This document shows positions 29,724 to 38,911 of a stretch of 64,000 nucleotides of DNA, in pieces (the first letter of the stretch is position 1; each line of letters begins with the position of its first letter). A model generated the notes under the pieces. That model had not been told where the DNA came from. It worked only from the letters and a program-made list of their open reading frames with translations, and searched no databases. Source of the DNA: Bradyrhizobium manausense (lineage in GTDB: Bacteria > Pseudomonadota > Alphaproteobacteria > Rhizobiales > Xanthobacteraceae); contig NZ_JAFCKB010000002.1 in the NCBI RefSeq assembly GCF_018130615.1, positions 186,001 through 250,000 on the forward strand. Reading direction: 5' to 3'. Position numbers and translations under genes: made by a program.

Positions 29724-30700
29724 CGGGCACGCCGCTGATCGAAGTCGAGGATTTGCGCATCGATCTCGACGATGGATTGAAGCGCGTTGCGGCGGCCGAG
29801 GGTGTCTCATTCCGCATCGATCGCGGCGAGACGTTCGGCCTCGTCGGCGAATCCGGCTGCGGCAAGAGCATCACGGCGCTCGCCTTGATCGGCCTGCTGC
29901 GGCCGCCGCTGTCGATCGGCAGCGGTGTCATCCGGTTTGACGGGCGCGAGATCCAGCACCTGTCCGCCGCCGCGCAGCGCGATCTGCGCGGCAACCGCAT
30001 CGCCATGATCTTCCAGGAGCCGATGACGGCGCTCAATCCGGTCTCGCCGGTGGGACGGCAGATCGCCGAGATGTTCGTGCTGCACAAGGGCAAGAGCTGG
30101 CGGGAGGCCAATAAGCTGGCTGTCGAGGCGCTGGCGAGCGTCCGCGTTCCCGCACCGGAGCGGCGCGTCAACGACTACCCGCACCAGCTCTCCGGCGGGA
30201 TGCGCCAGCGCGTGATGATCGCCATCGCGCTCGCCTGCGGTCCGGATCTCTTGATCGCCGACGAGCCGACCACCGCGCTCGACGTCACCGTGCAGGCCGA
30301 GATCATCGAGCTGATGCGAAATCTCTGCGCCGAGCGCGGCACGGCGATCCTGATGATCAGCCACGATCTTGGCCTTGTCGCAAATGTCTGCCGCCGCGTC
30401 GCCGTCATGTATGCCGGCCGCATCGTCGAGGAGCGCGGCTCGGCCGATATTTTTCGCACCCCCTCGCATCCCTATACGCAAGGCCTGGTCGCCTCGCTGC
30501 CGCGGCTCGGCAGCCGTGCTGCGCTTGGCCGGAGCAGGCTCAAGGAGATCGCAGGCGTCGTTCCCGCCATCACGAATTTCCCGGAAGGCTGCCGGTTCAA
30601 TCCGCGTTGTACGCAGGCGACCGATATCTGCAGGACCGTTGCGCCGCCGGCGGATTTGCTGGAGGCGGGCGGCTTGGTGAGGTGTCACCACCATGCATGA
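29720..30700 (+). CDS. Peptide ABC transporter ATP-binding protein (DppD type)
   Basis: The 326-aa ATPase has Walker A GESGCGKS (residues 43-50), signature LSGGMRQR, Walker [13 protein letters not shown] and the switch histidine in ISHDLGLV. The C-terminal oligopeptide-transporter domain contains the cysteine motif CRFNPRC...C, which in relatives binds an iron-sulphur cluster. It overlaps the permease gene by four bases and the second ATPase gene by eight. Confidence 0.93.
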   Translation: MTGTPLIEVEDLRIDLDDGLKRVAAAEGVSFRIDRGETFGLVGESGCGKSITALALIGLLRPPLSIGSGVIRFDGREIQHLSAAAQRDLRGNRIAMIFQEPMTALNPVSPVGRQIAEMFVLHKGKSWREANKLAVEALASVRVPAPERRVNDYPHQLSGGMRQRVMIAIALACGPDLLIADEPTTALDVTVQAEIIELMRNLCAERGTAILMISHDLGLVANVCRRVAVMYAGRIVEERGSADIFRTPSHPYTQGLVASLPRLGSRAALGRSRLKEIAGVVPAITNFPEGCRFNPRCTQATDICRTVAPPADLLEAGGLVRCHHHA

Positions 30701-31751
30701 GCCCAAGGGAAAATCGTGTGAGAGAAAATCGGGTGAGGGCAGGGCGGACGACGATCTCATTCTCAGCGTCGAGGATCTCGCGGTTCATTTTCCTGTTGGC
30801 GGCGGTCTCATGGGCCGCGGCCAGCGGCTGCTGCGCGCGGTCGACGGTGTCGATCTCAAGCTGAAGCGCGGCGAGTGCCTCGGCCTCGTCGGCGAGTCCG
30901 GCTCGGGCAAGTCGACGGTCGCCTTGTCGATCCTTGGCCTGCTGACGCCGACGCGCGGCCGCATCGTGCTGGACGGGCAGGTGGTGACAGGCCGGCCATC
31001 TGGCGACCGGAAGTCGCTGGCCCGTATCGTGCAGATGGTGTTTCAGGATCCCTACGCCTCGCTCAATCCGCGCCAGACCGTGCGGCGCACGCTGGAAGAT
31101 CCCCTGCGCGTGCACGGCGTGACCACAAAAAGCGAGATCGAGGATCGCGTCGCAACCATGCTGAAGCATGTCGGCCTGCGGCCCGAACAGGCCGACCGCT
31201 ACCCGCACGAGTTCTCGGGTGGCCAGCGCCAGCGTATCGGCATCGCGCGCGCCCTGATCCTCAATCCCAAGATCGTCATCTGCGACGAACCGGTCTCGGC
31301 GCTCGACGTCTCGATCCGCGCCCAGATCATCAACCTGCTGCTCGAATTGAAGGACACGCTCGGTCTGTCCTACATCATGATCAGCCACGACCTCGGCGTC
31401 GTCGAGCATATGAGCGACCGTGTCGCCGTGATGTATCTCGGCCGCATCGTCGAGAACGGCGACTGGCGCGAAATTTTTGAGCGGCCGGCGCACCCCTATA
31501 CGCAGGCCCTGATTGCCGCCATTCCCGATCCCCTGCACCATGCGCCGCTCGCGACGACAGGCGGCGATCTTCCCAATCCGCTCAACCCGCCGAACGGATG
31601 CGCTTTCAGCCCACGGTGCCGCTACGCGGAAGATTTGTGCCGCCACGAACCGGGGCCGGTGCTGGAGACGCGGCCTGATGGGCATGCCGTGAGGTGCTGG
31701 CGGAGCGAGGAGATCCGTGCAACGGGCCTCGCTCTATCACCGTCACCCTGA
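30693..31751 (+). CDS. Peptide ABC transporter ATP-binding protein (DppF type)
   Basis: The 352-aa ATPase completes the importer. Walker A is GESGSGKST (near residue 70), the signature FSGGQRQRIGIARAL and Walker B IVICDEPVSALD; the C-terminal CAFSPRC...LC domain is present. The first 20 residues are charged and may be disordered, so a later start is possible, but ATG at 30693 overlaps the upstream gene as expected for coupling. The five genes from 26333 form one transcription unit; nothing nearby encodes a peptidase that would point to the ligand. Confidence 0.92.
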   Translation: MHEPKGKSCERKSGEGRADDDLILSVEDLAVHFPVGGGLMGRGQRLLRAVDGVDLKLKRGECLGLVGESGSGKSTVALSILGLLTPTRGRIVLDGQVVTGRPSGDRKSLARIVQMVFQDPYASLNPRQTVRRTLEDPLRVHGVTTKSEIEDRVATMLKHVGLRPEQADRYPHEFSGGQRQRIGIARALILNPKIVICDEPVSALDVSIRAQIINLLLELKDTLGLSYIMISHDLGVVEHMSDRVAVMYLGRIVENGDWREIFERPAHPYTQALIAAIPDPLHHAPLATTGGDLPNPLNPPNGCAFSPRCRYAEDLCRHEPGPVLETRPDGHAVRCWRSEEIRATGLALSPSP

Positions 31752-31834
31752 GGTAAAGCGCAGCACCGAGCACGCCGACCACCGCTGCGTTGACGCCGCG
31801 CATGGCCTGTGCACTGGCGCGCTTCCAGGAAGGA

Positions 31835-31874
31835 GTTCCAATTGGAATTGGAACGACACCACGCGTCGTCCGTT
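31835..31874 (+). promoter_or_regulatory. EcfG-type (general stress response) promoter
   Basis: GGAAC at 31850-31854, a 16-bp spacer and CGTT at 31871-31874 match the consensus GGAAC-N16/17-CGTT of the alphaproteobacterial stress sigma factor EcfG. The -35 box is the right arm of a dyad, GTTCCAATT-GG-AATTGGAAC (31835-31854). The transcript would start near 31882, about 58 bp before the ATG of the small gene at 31940. Confidence 0.65.
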
Positions 31875-31939
31875 GATGCGCCGTCGCGCCGGACGCTTCC
31901 TAGTCTGGCGGAGCCATAGTAGCAGCGAGGAGACCGACC

Positions 31940-32149
31940 ATGGCAAGTGCGGCAGACCGCGATCCCCGACACCATACCCAGAAGATGCAGAAGGCGCTCC
32001 ACGATATCCGGAACCACCTGCGTGAGGACATTTCGAAGGTCGACGAGCCCCAGCTGAAGGCGATGTTCGAAACCTCCGCCGAGGTTCTGGGGGGGCTCGA
32101 GAAGGCCTTCAAGGACTACGAGCAGAAGAACGAAAAGGCTTGGCGCTGA
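31940..32149 (+). CDS. Small charged protein, probably stress-induced
   Basis: The 69-aa cytoplasmic protein is mostly charged and helical (KMQKALHDIRNHLREDISKV and GLEKAFKDYEQKNEKAWR), with no membrane segment or cysteine. A ribosome site (GCGAGGAG) precedes the ATG. I know of no characterised relative. The EcfG-type promoter just upstream suggests induction in the general stress response (desiccation, heat, osmotic stress). The gene is monocistronic, facing the convergent UPF0182 gene downstream. Confidence 0.72.
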   Translation: MASAADRDPRHHTQKMQKALHDIRNHLREDISKVDEPQLKAMFETSAEVLGGLEKAFKDYEQKNEKAWR

Positions 32150-32382
32150 GGGAGCCCGGCGGCACGGATTATAGTGCGCTGCGCGATCGGCCCAATTAAA
32201 GGTCAGTCATTTGAAAAAAATCGAAAAAAGGGTCACGGAGGTCGTGAATCAAAATGGTGCGACCCGTTGCAAGTTGTAAGCTGTCCACTCGCTCTTGATA
32301 GTAGGCAGCCAACCGCGTCGTGCGAAAACTACGGGGTTGGCGGCCGGTATGCGAACGGCTAGGCCGTGTACTTTTGGAGCGA

Positions 32383-35172
32383 TCAGCGGCTACCCGATTG
32401 CCCGCGGATATCCTCCAAGATACCACGCATCACGCCGATCTCTTTGCCGAAGCCTGCCCAATCGCCGGACTTCAACCGCTCCATGGCCTGATTATAGTGA
32501 TCGAGCGCCTGTTGCGCGCGCCTTGCCGCGGACCCATCACTGGGCGATTCCGCGGTCGCAGCCGGCGCCGGTGCGGGTCCGTCGTCCACGAAGAGTGCCG
32601 ACAGGGCCTCAGCAAGTGTCTCCTTCATAACGACATGCTCGCCATAGGCGGCAATCACCCGCTTCAGCTCCGGCAAATGTCCTTGCTCGGCCCGCAAATA
32701 CAGCGGCGACACGTAGAGAATCGAATTCTCGATCGGGATCACGAGTAGATTTCCTCGGATCACCCGCGACCCCATCTGGTTCCACAGCGATATCTGTTGG
32801 GAGATCTCCGTGTTCTGATGAATTCGCGCCTCGATCTGGAACGGTCCGTAGACCAGCTTCTCCTTGGGAAATTCGTACACGACCAGCTTGCCGTAGCCGG
32901 GCTCGTCGCAGCGCGCGGCGAGCCATGCGATCATGTTGTCGCGACGGCTCGGCACCATCGGGATCATGATGAAGAACTCGGCTTGCGCCTCTCCGGGAAG
33001 CCGCATGATGATGTAGTAGGGGGCCATCGCGGTAAGGCCGTCTATTGAAGAGACGCCGTCACCGGCCGGCTGACGTGGAAATTGCCAGAGGTCCTCGCGG
33101 TTATAGAAAACATCGGCCGCTTCCATATGATAGGTCTGAAAAAGCCGCGCCTGGACCAGGAAGAGGTCTTCGGGATAGCGAATATGTTTCTGAAGATCGG
33201 ACGGCATGGCCGCGAACGGCTTGAACAGGTCTGGGAAGATTCGTTGATAGGTTGCGGCGATCGGGTCCGCCGGGTCCATCAGGTAAAAGTCGACGGTGCC
33301 GTTGTAGGCGTCGATCACGGCCTTCACCGAATTTCTGATATAGTTGAGGTTCAGGCCGGGCGCAGGCTGCGCGTAGGGAAAATATTCGCTCGTCGTGTAG
33401 GCGTCCTGAATCCAGAACATCCGGCCCTCGCTGACGACCAGATAGGGATCGCGATCTAGAGCGAGGAACGGGGCGATCATGCCGACCCGCTTCTGGATGT
33501 TGCGCCGGATCATGATCCGGCTGTCGTCGCCGATGTAGTCCGACAGCAGCAGGTTCACATCATTGAAGTGGTGGGCGAAGATCAGTCTGCGCACCATGCC
33601 CGACAGCGGCACGCCGCCGGAGCCGCCATAGGAGGCGTAGACGTTGTCCTTTCCCTTGGGATAATCGAATTCCGGCACCGTTCCCTTGACGATGACGTAG
33701 TCCTCCGTCTGCTGTCCGTAATAGATGCGCGGCTCGCGAATGGCGGGACCTCCGTGCGCAACCGGAGGAATGTCGCGCAGATAGAGAAGCGGAAGTCCTT
33801 CACCGCTCTTCTGGGTGACCGGACTCATCACCACACCATTGCCGTGGGTGAACAGGACGTGGCGGTTGACCCAGGTTTGCGCGTTGGACGGCAGCAGCGC
33901 GGAATTCAGCTCGCGGCCTGAGATCATCACGCTTTGATAGGTATCGCCAAACCAGTAGCGATCGACATCGAGGTCGCGCAGTTTGTAGTAGGTGCGAATC
34001 TCCTGCAGTTGCGCGTAGGTGTCGGCCAATGGTTGCCAATCCCACAGCCTTATATTTTCAACGGTGGCCTTGTTGGCCTCGAGTGTCGTGAAGGTCAGAT
34101 TCTGTTCCGCCGGGAAAGGCTTTGGCGCGATCCGATTGAGATTGTAGGCCTCGCGGGTCAGGGCAATGTTACGTTCGATGTAGGGCCGCTCCCACGCCAG
34201 CTCGTTCGGCCCGACGTAGAAGCGCTGAAATACCGCGGGGATGATGCCCGACAGCAGCAACGCGCCTCCGAACAGCAGCACAATCGCGGCGCCGGGAAGG
34301 TGGTAGGTACGCACCCACAGGTTCGCGCATGCCGCCGAAGCGGCGGCGATCGAAAGTGCGATCAGCAGCCACAGGACCGGCAGTTCCACATTGACGTCGG
34401 TGAAGCCTGCGCCGACCACCACGCCGTTGTCGCCGTACAGCAGGAGATAGCGGTCGAGACCGTAGGACCATGCCTTCACGCCAAAGAAGAGGCCGAGAAG
34501 CGCCGAACCGTGCGAGATCGCTGCTGGCGATATTCGGTGGGCTCGGTCTTCGATGTCGCCATACACCCAGTAGATCGATCCGGCGAACAGTGCGCCCATG
34601 ACGAGAATCAGCAATGCCCAATTCTTCATGGCCACAAAGGCGGGCAGGGAAAAGAGGTAGAAGCCGATATCCTTGTCGTACAAGGGGTCGTTGGTGCCGT
34701 AGGGCACCTGATAGATGAAGCGCAGGAGAGTGCTCCAACTGCCGACTTCGCCCCAGGCGACGAGCAGAGCGCAGAGGCCGCTACTCGCGGCGATGACAAT
34801 GCGCCACGGCAGCCGCTCGCGCAGGAATTCCAACGGATCCGGCGGCGCCGTAGCGGCCACTAGCGCGGGGTCGAACGCCGCAGGCAACCGGCTTCGGCGC
34901 CCGGCGAGGCCAAGTGCAAGGCGCGCGTTTGTCCATAAGACGGCGGCGGTCGCCATGAAGACAACGAGGAAGACGGCGGCTTTCGTCCCGATCGTGGTCC
35001 AGAAGACCTGCCTGTAGCCGATCGAGGAGAACCACATCCAGTCGACCAGGAAGTCGCCGGCGAGAGCGAGCAGGATCAGGCCGATTGCGGCGATGATGGC
35101 CGCGATGATGAGCCCCACCATGGCGCTTCGCCCTGGTGCCTTCCGTTCGGGTCCGGAAATCCCGATCGTCAT
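32383..35172 (-). CDS. UPF0182 family large membrane protein
   Basis: The 929-aa protein belongs to the UPF0182/COG1615 family, whose function is unknown. About seven membrane helices fill residues 18-330 (for example GLIIAAIIAAIGLILLAL), followed by an extracytoplasmic domain of about 550 residues. Family stretches include WMWFSSIGYRQVFWTTIG, NELAWERPYIERNIALTR, LFTHGNGVVMSPV and GSRVIRGNLLVIPIENSILY. The tail is Ala/Pro-rich. The ATG lies only 6 bp after a perfect TATAAT box and lacks a ribosome site, so the mRNA may be leaderless. It stands alone. Confidence 0.92.
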   Translation of the reverse strand: MTIGISGPERKAPGRSAMVGLIIAAIIAAIGLILLALAGDFLVDWMWFSSIGYRQVFWTTIGTKAAVFLVVFMATAAVLWTNARLALGLAGRRSRLPAAFDPALVAATAPPDPLEFLRERLPWRIVIAASSGLCALLVAWGEVGSWSTLLRFIYQVPYGTNDPLYDKDIGFYLFSLPAFVAMKNWALLILVMGALFAGSIYWVYGDIEDRAHRISPAAISHGSALLGLFFGVKAWSYGLDRYLLLYGDNGVVVGAGFTDVNVELPVLWLLIALSIAAASAACANLWVRTYHLPGAAIVLLFGGALLLSGIIPAVFQRFYVGPNELAWERPYIERNIALTREAYNLNRIAPKPFPAEQNLTFTTLEANKATVENIRLWDWQPLADTYAQLQEIRTYYKLRDLDVDRYWFGDTYQSVMISGRELNSALLPSNAQTWVNRHVLFTHGNGVVMSPVTQKSGEGLPLLYLRDIPPVAHGGPAIREPRIYYGQQTEDYVIVKGTVPEFDYPKGKDNVYASYGGSGGVPLSGMVRRLIFAHHFNDVNLLLSDYIGDDSRIMIRRNIQKRVGMIAPFLALDRDPYLVVSEGRMFWIQDAYTTSEYFPYAQPAPGLNLNYIRNSVKAVIDAYNGTVDFYLMDPADPIAATYQRIFPDLFKPFAAMPSDLQKHIRYPEDLFLVQARLFQTYHMEAADVFYNREDLWQFPRQPAGDGVSSIDGLTAMAPYYIIMRLPGEAQAEFFIMIPMVPSRRDNMIAWLAARCDEPGYGKLVVYEFPKEKLVYGPFQIEARIHQNTEISQQISLWNQMGSRVIRGNLLVIPIENSILYVSPLYLRAEQGHLPELKRVIAAYGEHVVMKETLAEALSALFVDDGPAPAPAATAESPSDGSAARRAQQALDHYNQAMERLKSGDWAGFGKEIGVMRGILEDIRGQSGSR

Positions 35173-35178
35173 AGTGAC

Positions 35179-35187
35179 ATTATAGCA
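35179..35187 (-). promoter_or_regulatory. Extended -10 promoter for a leaderless UPF0182 transcript
   Basis: On the minus strand TGCTATAAT is a perfect extended -10 element. Its last base lies 6 bp from the A of the ATG at 35172, so transcription should begin at or next to the start codon. No TTGACA-like -35 is seen 16-18 bp upstream, which suits an extended -10 promoter. Confidence 0.5.
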
Positions 35188-35555
35188 GAACGATAGACGT
35201 GGCGCGCCTGTCGCGGGGGCGCCCGCACCTGTTTTTTGCTCCTACAATAGGTTGATGCCCGCACCAGGTTGCAGGTCGAACTCTGGAGGAGGCGCGAGTT
35301 CTTGGGGGGGGGCGTCGTCCGCTTTGTCGTCGAGCCGGGACTCAAGCTCCTGACGCGACGAGTGCGGCTCGCGCGACGGGGGCACTTGGACGCGGAGCAG
35401 ACTTTTGTGCTTAGCAGCGAATGCCGGCTTTTGACCGACAGCGGTATCCGCTGCCGGGCTCGCCGACAGTCCGGCTTCTGACTCGTGACGGCGGGGAGGC
35501 CGACTTCGATGCTGGTAAGCGTGGAGTTAGAGAACAGCTGGCGATTGACCCTTCG
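35188..35555. other. Non-coding gap upstream of the UPF0182 gene
   Basis: I see no supportable gene in this stretch. The open frames on both strands are short and lack ribosome sites or family features. It contains a G-run (35304-35313) and degraded-looking sequence with fragments such as CCGGCTTTTGACCGACAGC and CCGGCTTCTGACTC that resemble each other, possibly relics of decayed repeats. Confidence 0.5.
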
Positions 35556-35933
35556 CTATCTGGCCCGGTTCTTGAGGGCGAGGATAAGCCAGGGGGCAAC
35601 GAGTGAGATGGCGTAGGCGGGCTGGATAAGGTCGCTATATCCGCCGAGCCCCTCAAAGGACCGATAGCCACCGCTCGCGGTGATCCATCCCAATATCCCG
35701 GAGATCGAGGCGGCAACAAGCGAAGACTGCTTGGCGAGCGCTGCAGCGCCCGCGGCAATTGCGTAGATAATAGCCGTGGTGATCGTCGAGAATACGATGA
35801 GCATCGGAAATACAACGATCATTCGGACGAGGATCTCGCCACCGTCGACGCCGCGGCTGACGGCAAGAAGGAAGGCGGCGCTGCTAAAGAGAGCCAACGC
35901 CAGGAGTGCGCATTTCATCGTTTGTCGCAACAT
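35556..35933 (-). CDS. Small four-helix membrane protein, hypothetical
   Basis: The 125-aa protein is nearly all hydrophobic, with helices around residues 6-25 (MKCALLALALFSSAAFLLAV), 35-60 (ILVRMIVVFPMLIVFSTITT), 65-90 and 105-120. No polar membrane residues suggest a transporter mechanism, and I do not recognise the family. ATG at 35933 or at 35918 (the internal MKCALL) is possible. It lies in an AT-richer patch of hypothetical genes and has another small membrane protein gene 114 bp upstream on the same strand. Confidence 0.55.
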   Translation of the reverse strand: MLRQTMKCALLALALFSSAAFLLAVSRGVDGGEILVRMIVVFPMLIVFSTITTAIIYAIAAGAAALAKQSSLVAASISGILGWITASGGYRSFEGLGGYSDLIQPAYAISLVAPWLILALKNRAR

Positions 35934-36047
35934 GGACTACCCGATCTACCGTTGACGCGGCTTGAATGCCGGCTCCCGGCCGATGAACCGGCCTCGGACG
36001 ATCAAGCTCCCGACGCCAGCTTGTGACCCGTAGCGGACGCTCTTGGG

Positions 36048-36398
36048 TCATCGCTTCCTGCGCCCCATGCTGCGGACGTAAGCCGAAACTGCGGCTATTC
36101 CAAAAGGGATGACGATTGCCGTTACACAAACAATGAGAAAAGTTGCCGATAAGACCAAAGCAGATTGGCCTATGCCAAATATCCCATAGAGTGCGCTGAA
36201 AATCAGCGTTGCTAGTAATGTCAGAAAGACAATGACGTAAGGATGGACGGGGCGAGCGGGGCGAAGGAAGAAAACTGCGAACAAAAAAAGCGCGAGCGCA
36301 GGGAAGTAAAGCGTTCGAGGGTCCTCATATCCACCGAATAGCAAGGCGTAGCCAATAGCCGCGACCACGATCAAGCCGAGCGCTTTGGTGACCCACAT
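36048..36398 (-). CDS. Small four-helix membrane protein, hypothetical
   Basis: The 116-aa protein has four hydrophobic segments: residues 5-22 (KALGLIVVAAIGYALLFGG), 28-45 (LYFPALALFLFAVFFLRP), 52-75 and 80-105. It ends in a basic tail (RSMGRRKR), suggesting a cytoplasmic C-terminus. Family unknown. Together with its neighbour at 35556 it may form a two-gene unit, but the 114-bp gap and lack of ribosome site evidence leave this open. Confidence 0.55.
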   Translation of the reverse strand: MWVTKALGLIVVAAIGYALLFGGYEDPRTLYFPALALFLFAVFFLRPARPVHPYVIVFLTLLATLIFSALYGIFGIGQSALVLSATFLIVCVTAIVIPFGIAAVSAYVRSMGRRKR

Positions 36399-36655
36399 CG
36401 TCCCAGCTTCTAATCTCGCATTCGACTTCTGATGGTCGACCTTAGCGCGAATTAATTGCCGAGTTCACCTAAGCATCAAGTCGTCTTCGCTGTAAGTTGT
36501 TTACCATTGGGCATCCATTGGGGACCTTGGCGGAAGTTCTGCTTCTGGTCCGCAGCTGACCTTCTGCGGCGCTCGGGCCAGCGGCCGCATGTGACCTAAA
36601 GTTAACCTCCGGGTCACAATGGCCGTCATGCCTCGACTTGCGTTACGAGAACGCC

Positions 36656-37360
36656 TCAGGAGCGGCTTCCGCTCGGGCTGACCGGTTGAATTATGTTTCT
36701 ATTGTCATCCACATATCCCTCAGTGAGATGCGGAATGTAAAATGCGATGAAAGTGACGAACAGGTCGTCGGGAGGGCCTGTCCATCCGTGAGCGATGAAG
36801 AGCACCGCGATGTTGGTCTCGCGGGCCAATTCAGTCGCGACTTCCTGCCAATCGATCTTCTGTGAGGAGGCATCGTTGAGACGTTCGAAGACAAATACTC
36901 CCGGCTTCGGATGTCGGTTGAAGAATTGTATCGACAAGCTGGTCCGTCGCTCAATTGCAGCTCTGATCGCTTCTTCAAAAGGGAGCCGGTCATAATCGAG
37001 CAGCGCCTCAAGCAGGCGCAGTATGCCATCCTTGAGCTGATCAAGGTTGTCAAAGCCGCCGCCAATTTCGAAGTGCTCGTCAAGCACAGGACGAAGCAGC
37101 AGATTTGCTCGGTCTCCGAAAATTTCGATTTCATAGTCCTCGAAAGTTACCGATACATATTTTGAACAGAACAGGCCCGACCATCTGTACGTACTGCCTG
37201 GCAGAATTCCCCTTCGTTGAAGTAAGGATATCGCTTCTTGGTGAAGCGCGGACTGAAAGTCTGAGAGGTAGGCGTGTCCAGGGAGAATAGGTGGCCAAGA
37301 CCGCTCGCTCCGAGAGACCTCAACCATTACAACTTTCGGCATTTTATCTTGATCAGTCAC
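36656..37360 (-). CDS. Hypothetical soluble protein in an AT-richer patch
   Basis: The 234-aa protein has no signal peptide or membrane helix. It looks like a mixed alpha/beta cytoplasmic protein, with YVSVTFEDYEIEIFGD and LDQLKDGILRLLEALLDYD as regular secondary structure and an AVLFIAHGW stretch. I do not recognise the family. Base and codon use are visibly less GC-biased than in the nuo genes, hinting at transfer. The first codon is a GTG at 37360; the ATG at 37342 is an alternative. No neighbour suggests a role. Confidence 0.55.
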   Translation of the reverse strand: MTDQDKMPKVVMVEVSRSERSWPPILPGHAYLSDFQSALHQEAISLLQRRGILPGSTYRWSGLFCSKYVSVTFEDYEIEIFGDRANLLLRPVLDEHFEIGGGFDNLDQLKDGILRLLEALLDYDRLPFEEAIRAAIERRTSLSIQFFNRHPKPGVFVFERLNDASSQKIDWQEVATELARETNIAVLFIAHGWTGPPDDLFVTFIAFYIPHLTEGYVDDNRNIIQPVSPSGSRS

Positions 37361-37512
37361 GCGAGCGCACCTCGACAGAGATGCAACTTGCCACTTCCAT
37401 ACATCTCACACCAGTAACGACAGTGACGCCTAATGGCCCATAGGCAAAAGCGCGGTTTGCCTCATCGCGGCCTGCTTCGCGGGGCCTCGCGGACGCGACC
37501 TGCTAGCGTTCC

Positions 37513-38526
37513 TCAATTGCCGAGAGCGACGATTTGCCGAACCAGGTCGAGAAAAGTCGCGGAGTGAATTCCCTTCTGGCTTTGATCCAATTCAACGACC
37601 TGAACGGCGACCAAACGCTTCTCCGGCACGATCACGATCAACTGTCCTCCATAGCCGTTCGCAAAGATGGCGTCTCGTCCCCAGGTGCCGCCATCGAGGA
37701 TCCACCACAGATAGCCATATCCCCGGTCTTTTCGATCGGTCTCCGAATAGGTCTTGGTCGACTCCGCCGTCCATTGCGATGGAATGACGGGGACATCGTT
37801 CCATCGCCCCTTGTTGAGGAACAGCAATCCAAAACGTGCAAGATCCCGCGCGCTCATGCTGAACACATAGGCGGGAAAAAGAGAGGAATGATCTCCAATG
37901 AATGTCCCGTCACGGGCCGTGAAATCCTGCATCCCCAGGGGACGTGCAACCAGCTTCTCGAAGCTGTCAAACACGTTCGAGCCTGTCGCCTTCTCGTAGA
38001 TCGCACCAAGCGCATTGAAGTCCCAGTTGTTGTAATACCAGAACGTTCCAGGCGAATGACTGCCGCGCGGCGGGCGCATCGATTTCTGGTCGCGCGTCTC
38101 GTAAGCCGCCGGGTGATAAACCCCGGAGCGGGCCATGAGCAGCTGGCGAACCGTTGCCTGCTTCTCGCCGGCCGTCAGCGACGGGGCGGTGTCGTCGATG
38201 CCCAGCTCCCCCAATGTGCTTTCGAGTTTGATCTGGCCGCGTTCGATGGCGACGCCATAGAGAGCACTCAGAAAACTCTTTCGAACAGAGCGAACATTGA
38301 CCTTGCGGGTGACGTCGCCCGATGTCGCGACCACGAGGCCGTCCTGCACGATCATGACCGCGACCGGCATGTATTTGCGGGCGTAGCTCTGCACGGCGCC
38401 TTGAAGCGGAGAGAGCGGCGCGGGTCCGGTGGCTCCGAGGAACTGCCATTCAGCCCCGGGCTCGGCACTTGCCCATCCCGAAAAGACTAGCAAGGTCACG
38501 ACCAGTGCTGAAAACCGCTTGACCAT
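37513..38526 (-). CDS. Exported serine hydrolase, beta-lactamase/class C-like
   Basis: The 337-aa protein has a signal peptide (VKRFSALVVTLLVFSGWASA) and a serine beta-lactamase/PBP-like domain. The catalytic S80-x-x-K83 is in NVRSVRKSF, the second motif is Y164-Y-N (WYYNNWDF), and the third region GYGGQ lies near residue 300. Members include esterases, peptidases and beta-lactamases, so hydrolysis of an ester or amide in the periplasm is all that can be said. It shares the GYGYLWW stretch with the second serine hydrolase at 58239. Stand-alone gene. Confidence 0.85.
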   Translation of the reverse strand: MVKRFSALVVTLLVFSGWASAEPGAEWQFLGATGPAPLSPLQGAVQSYARKYMPVAVMIVQDGLVVATSGDVTRKVNVRSVRKSFLSALYGVAIERGQIKLESTLGELGIDDTAPSLTAGEKQATVRQLLMARSGVYHPAAYETRDQKSMRPPRGSHSPGTFWYYNNWDFNALGAIYEKATGSNVFDSFEKLVARPLGMQDFTARDGTFIGDHSSLFPAYVFSMSARDLARFGLLFLNKGRWNDVPVIPSQWTAESTKTYSETDRKDRGYGYLWWILDGGTWGRDAIFANGYGGQLIVIVPEKRLVAVQVVELDQSQKGIHSATFLDLVRQIVALGN

Positions 38527-38760
38527 GGCTGGCTCGGAGATTTGGCAGAGGAGTGAGGGAGACGACTGCGGGGCGTATCACGCAGGCGAAGGCGCCGGGT
38601 TGAGCTCAGTGCTGCCCAGGCACCCGGTCATTGCCATGATGACATGCTACCCCTGTTTTGCCCGACGCGTCAAACTTTATTTCGGAAATAGCGCAGGTCG
38701 TTCCGCAGGAAATTCCCCCATGATTTGTACTGTGCATGGGGTTGATTTTGCGATTCTTCC

Positions 38761-38900
38761 TTCACCTCGCCCCGCTTGCGGGGAGAGGTCGGATCGCACT
38801 TGCGATCCGGGTGAGGGGGGTACCGGTCCCTCGACGATCTCACGTGTGGCGAGAGACCTCTCACCCCAACCCTCTCCCCGTAAGAACGGGGAGAGGGGGA
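38761..38900. repeat. Composite palindromic intergenic repeat
   Basis: About 140 bp with nested inverted repeats: CCCCGCTTGCGGGG, CGGATCGCACTTGCGATCCG, and a 12-bp-arm hairpin CCCTCTCCCCGT/ACGGGGAGAGGG with loop AAGA (38871-38898). Similar CCCTCTCCCCGC...GCGGGGAGAGGG elements occur repeatedly between genes in Bradyrhizobium and relatives, to my knowledge. It begins 12 bp past the end of the sugar permease gene on the minus strand, so its hairpins may terminate or stabilise that operon's mRNA. The rest of the 38527-38911 gap holds nothing I can assign. Confidence 0.75.
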
Positions 38901-38911
38901 AACAGCATCGG

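Noticed and set aside
36590-36618. TGTGACC/GGTCACA inverted repeat in the gap before the 116-aa membrane protein gene.
   Set aside because: It resembles a chance dyad in degraded intergenic sequence and lies about 190 bp upstream of that gene without a nearby promoter.
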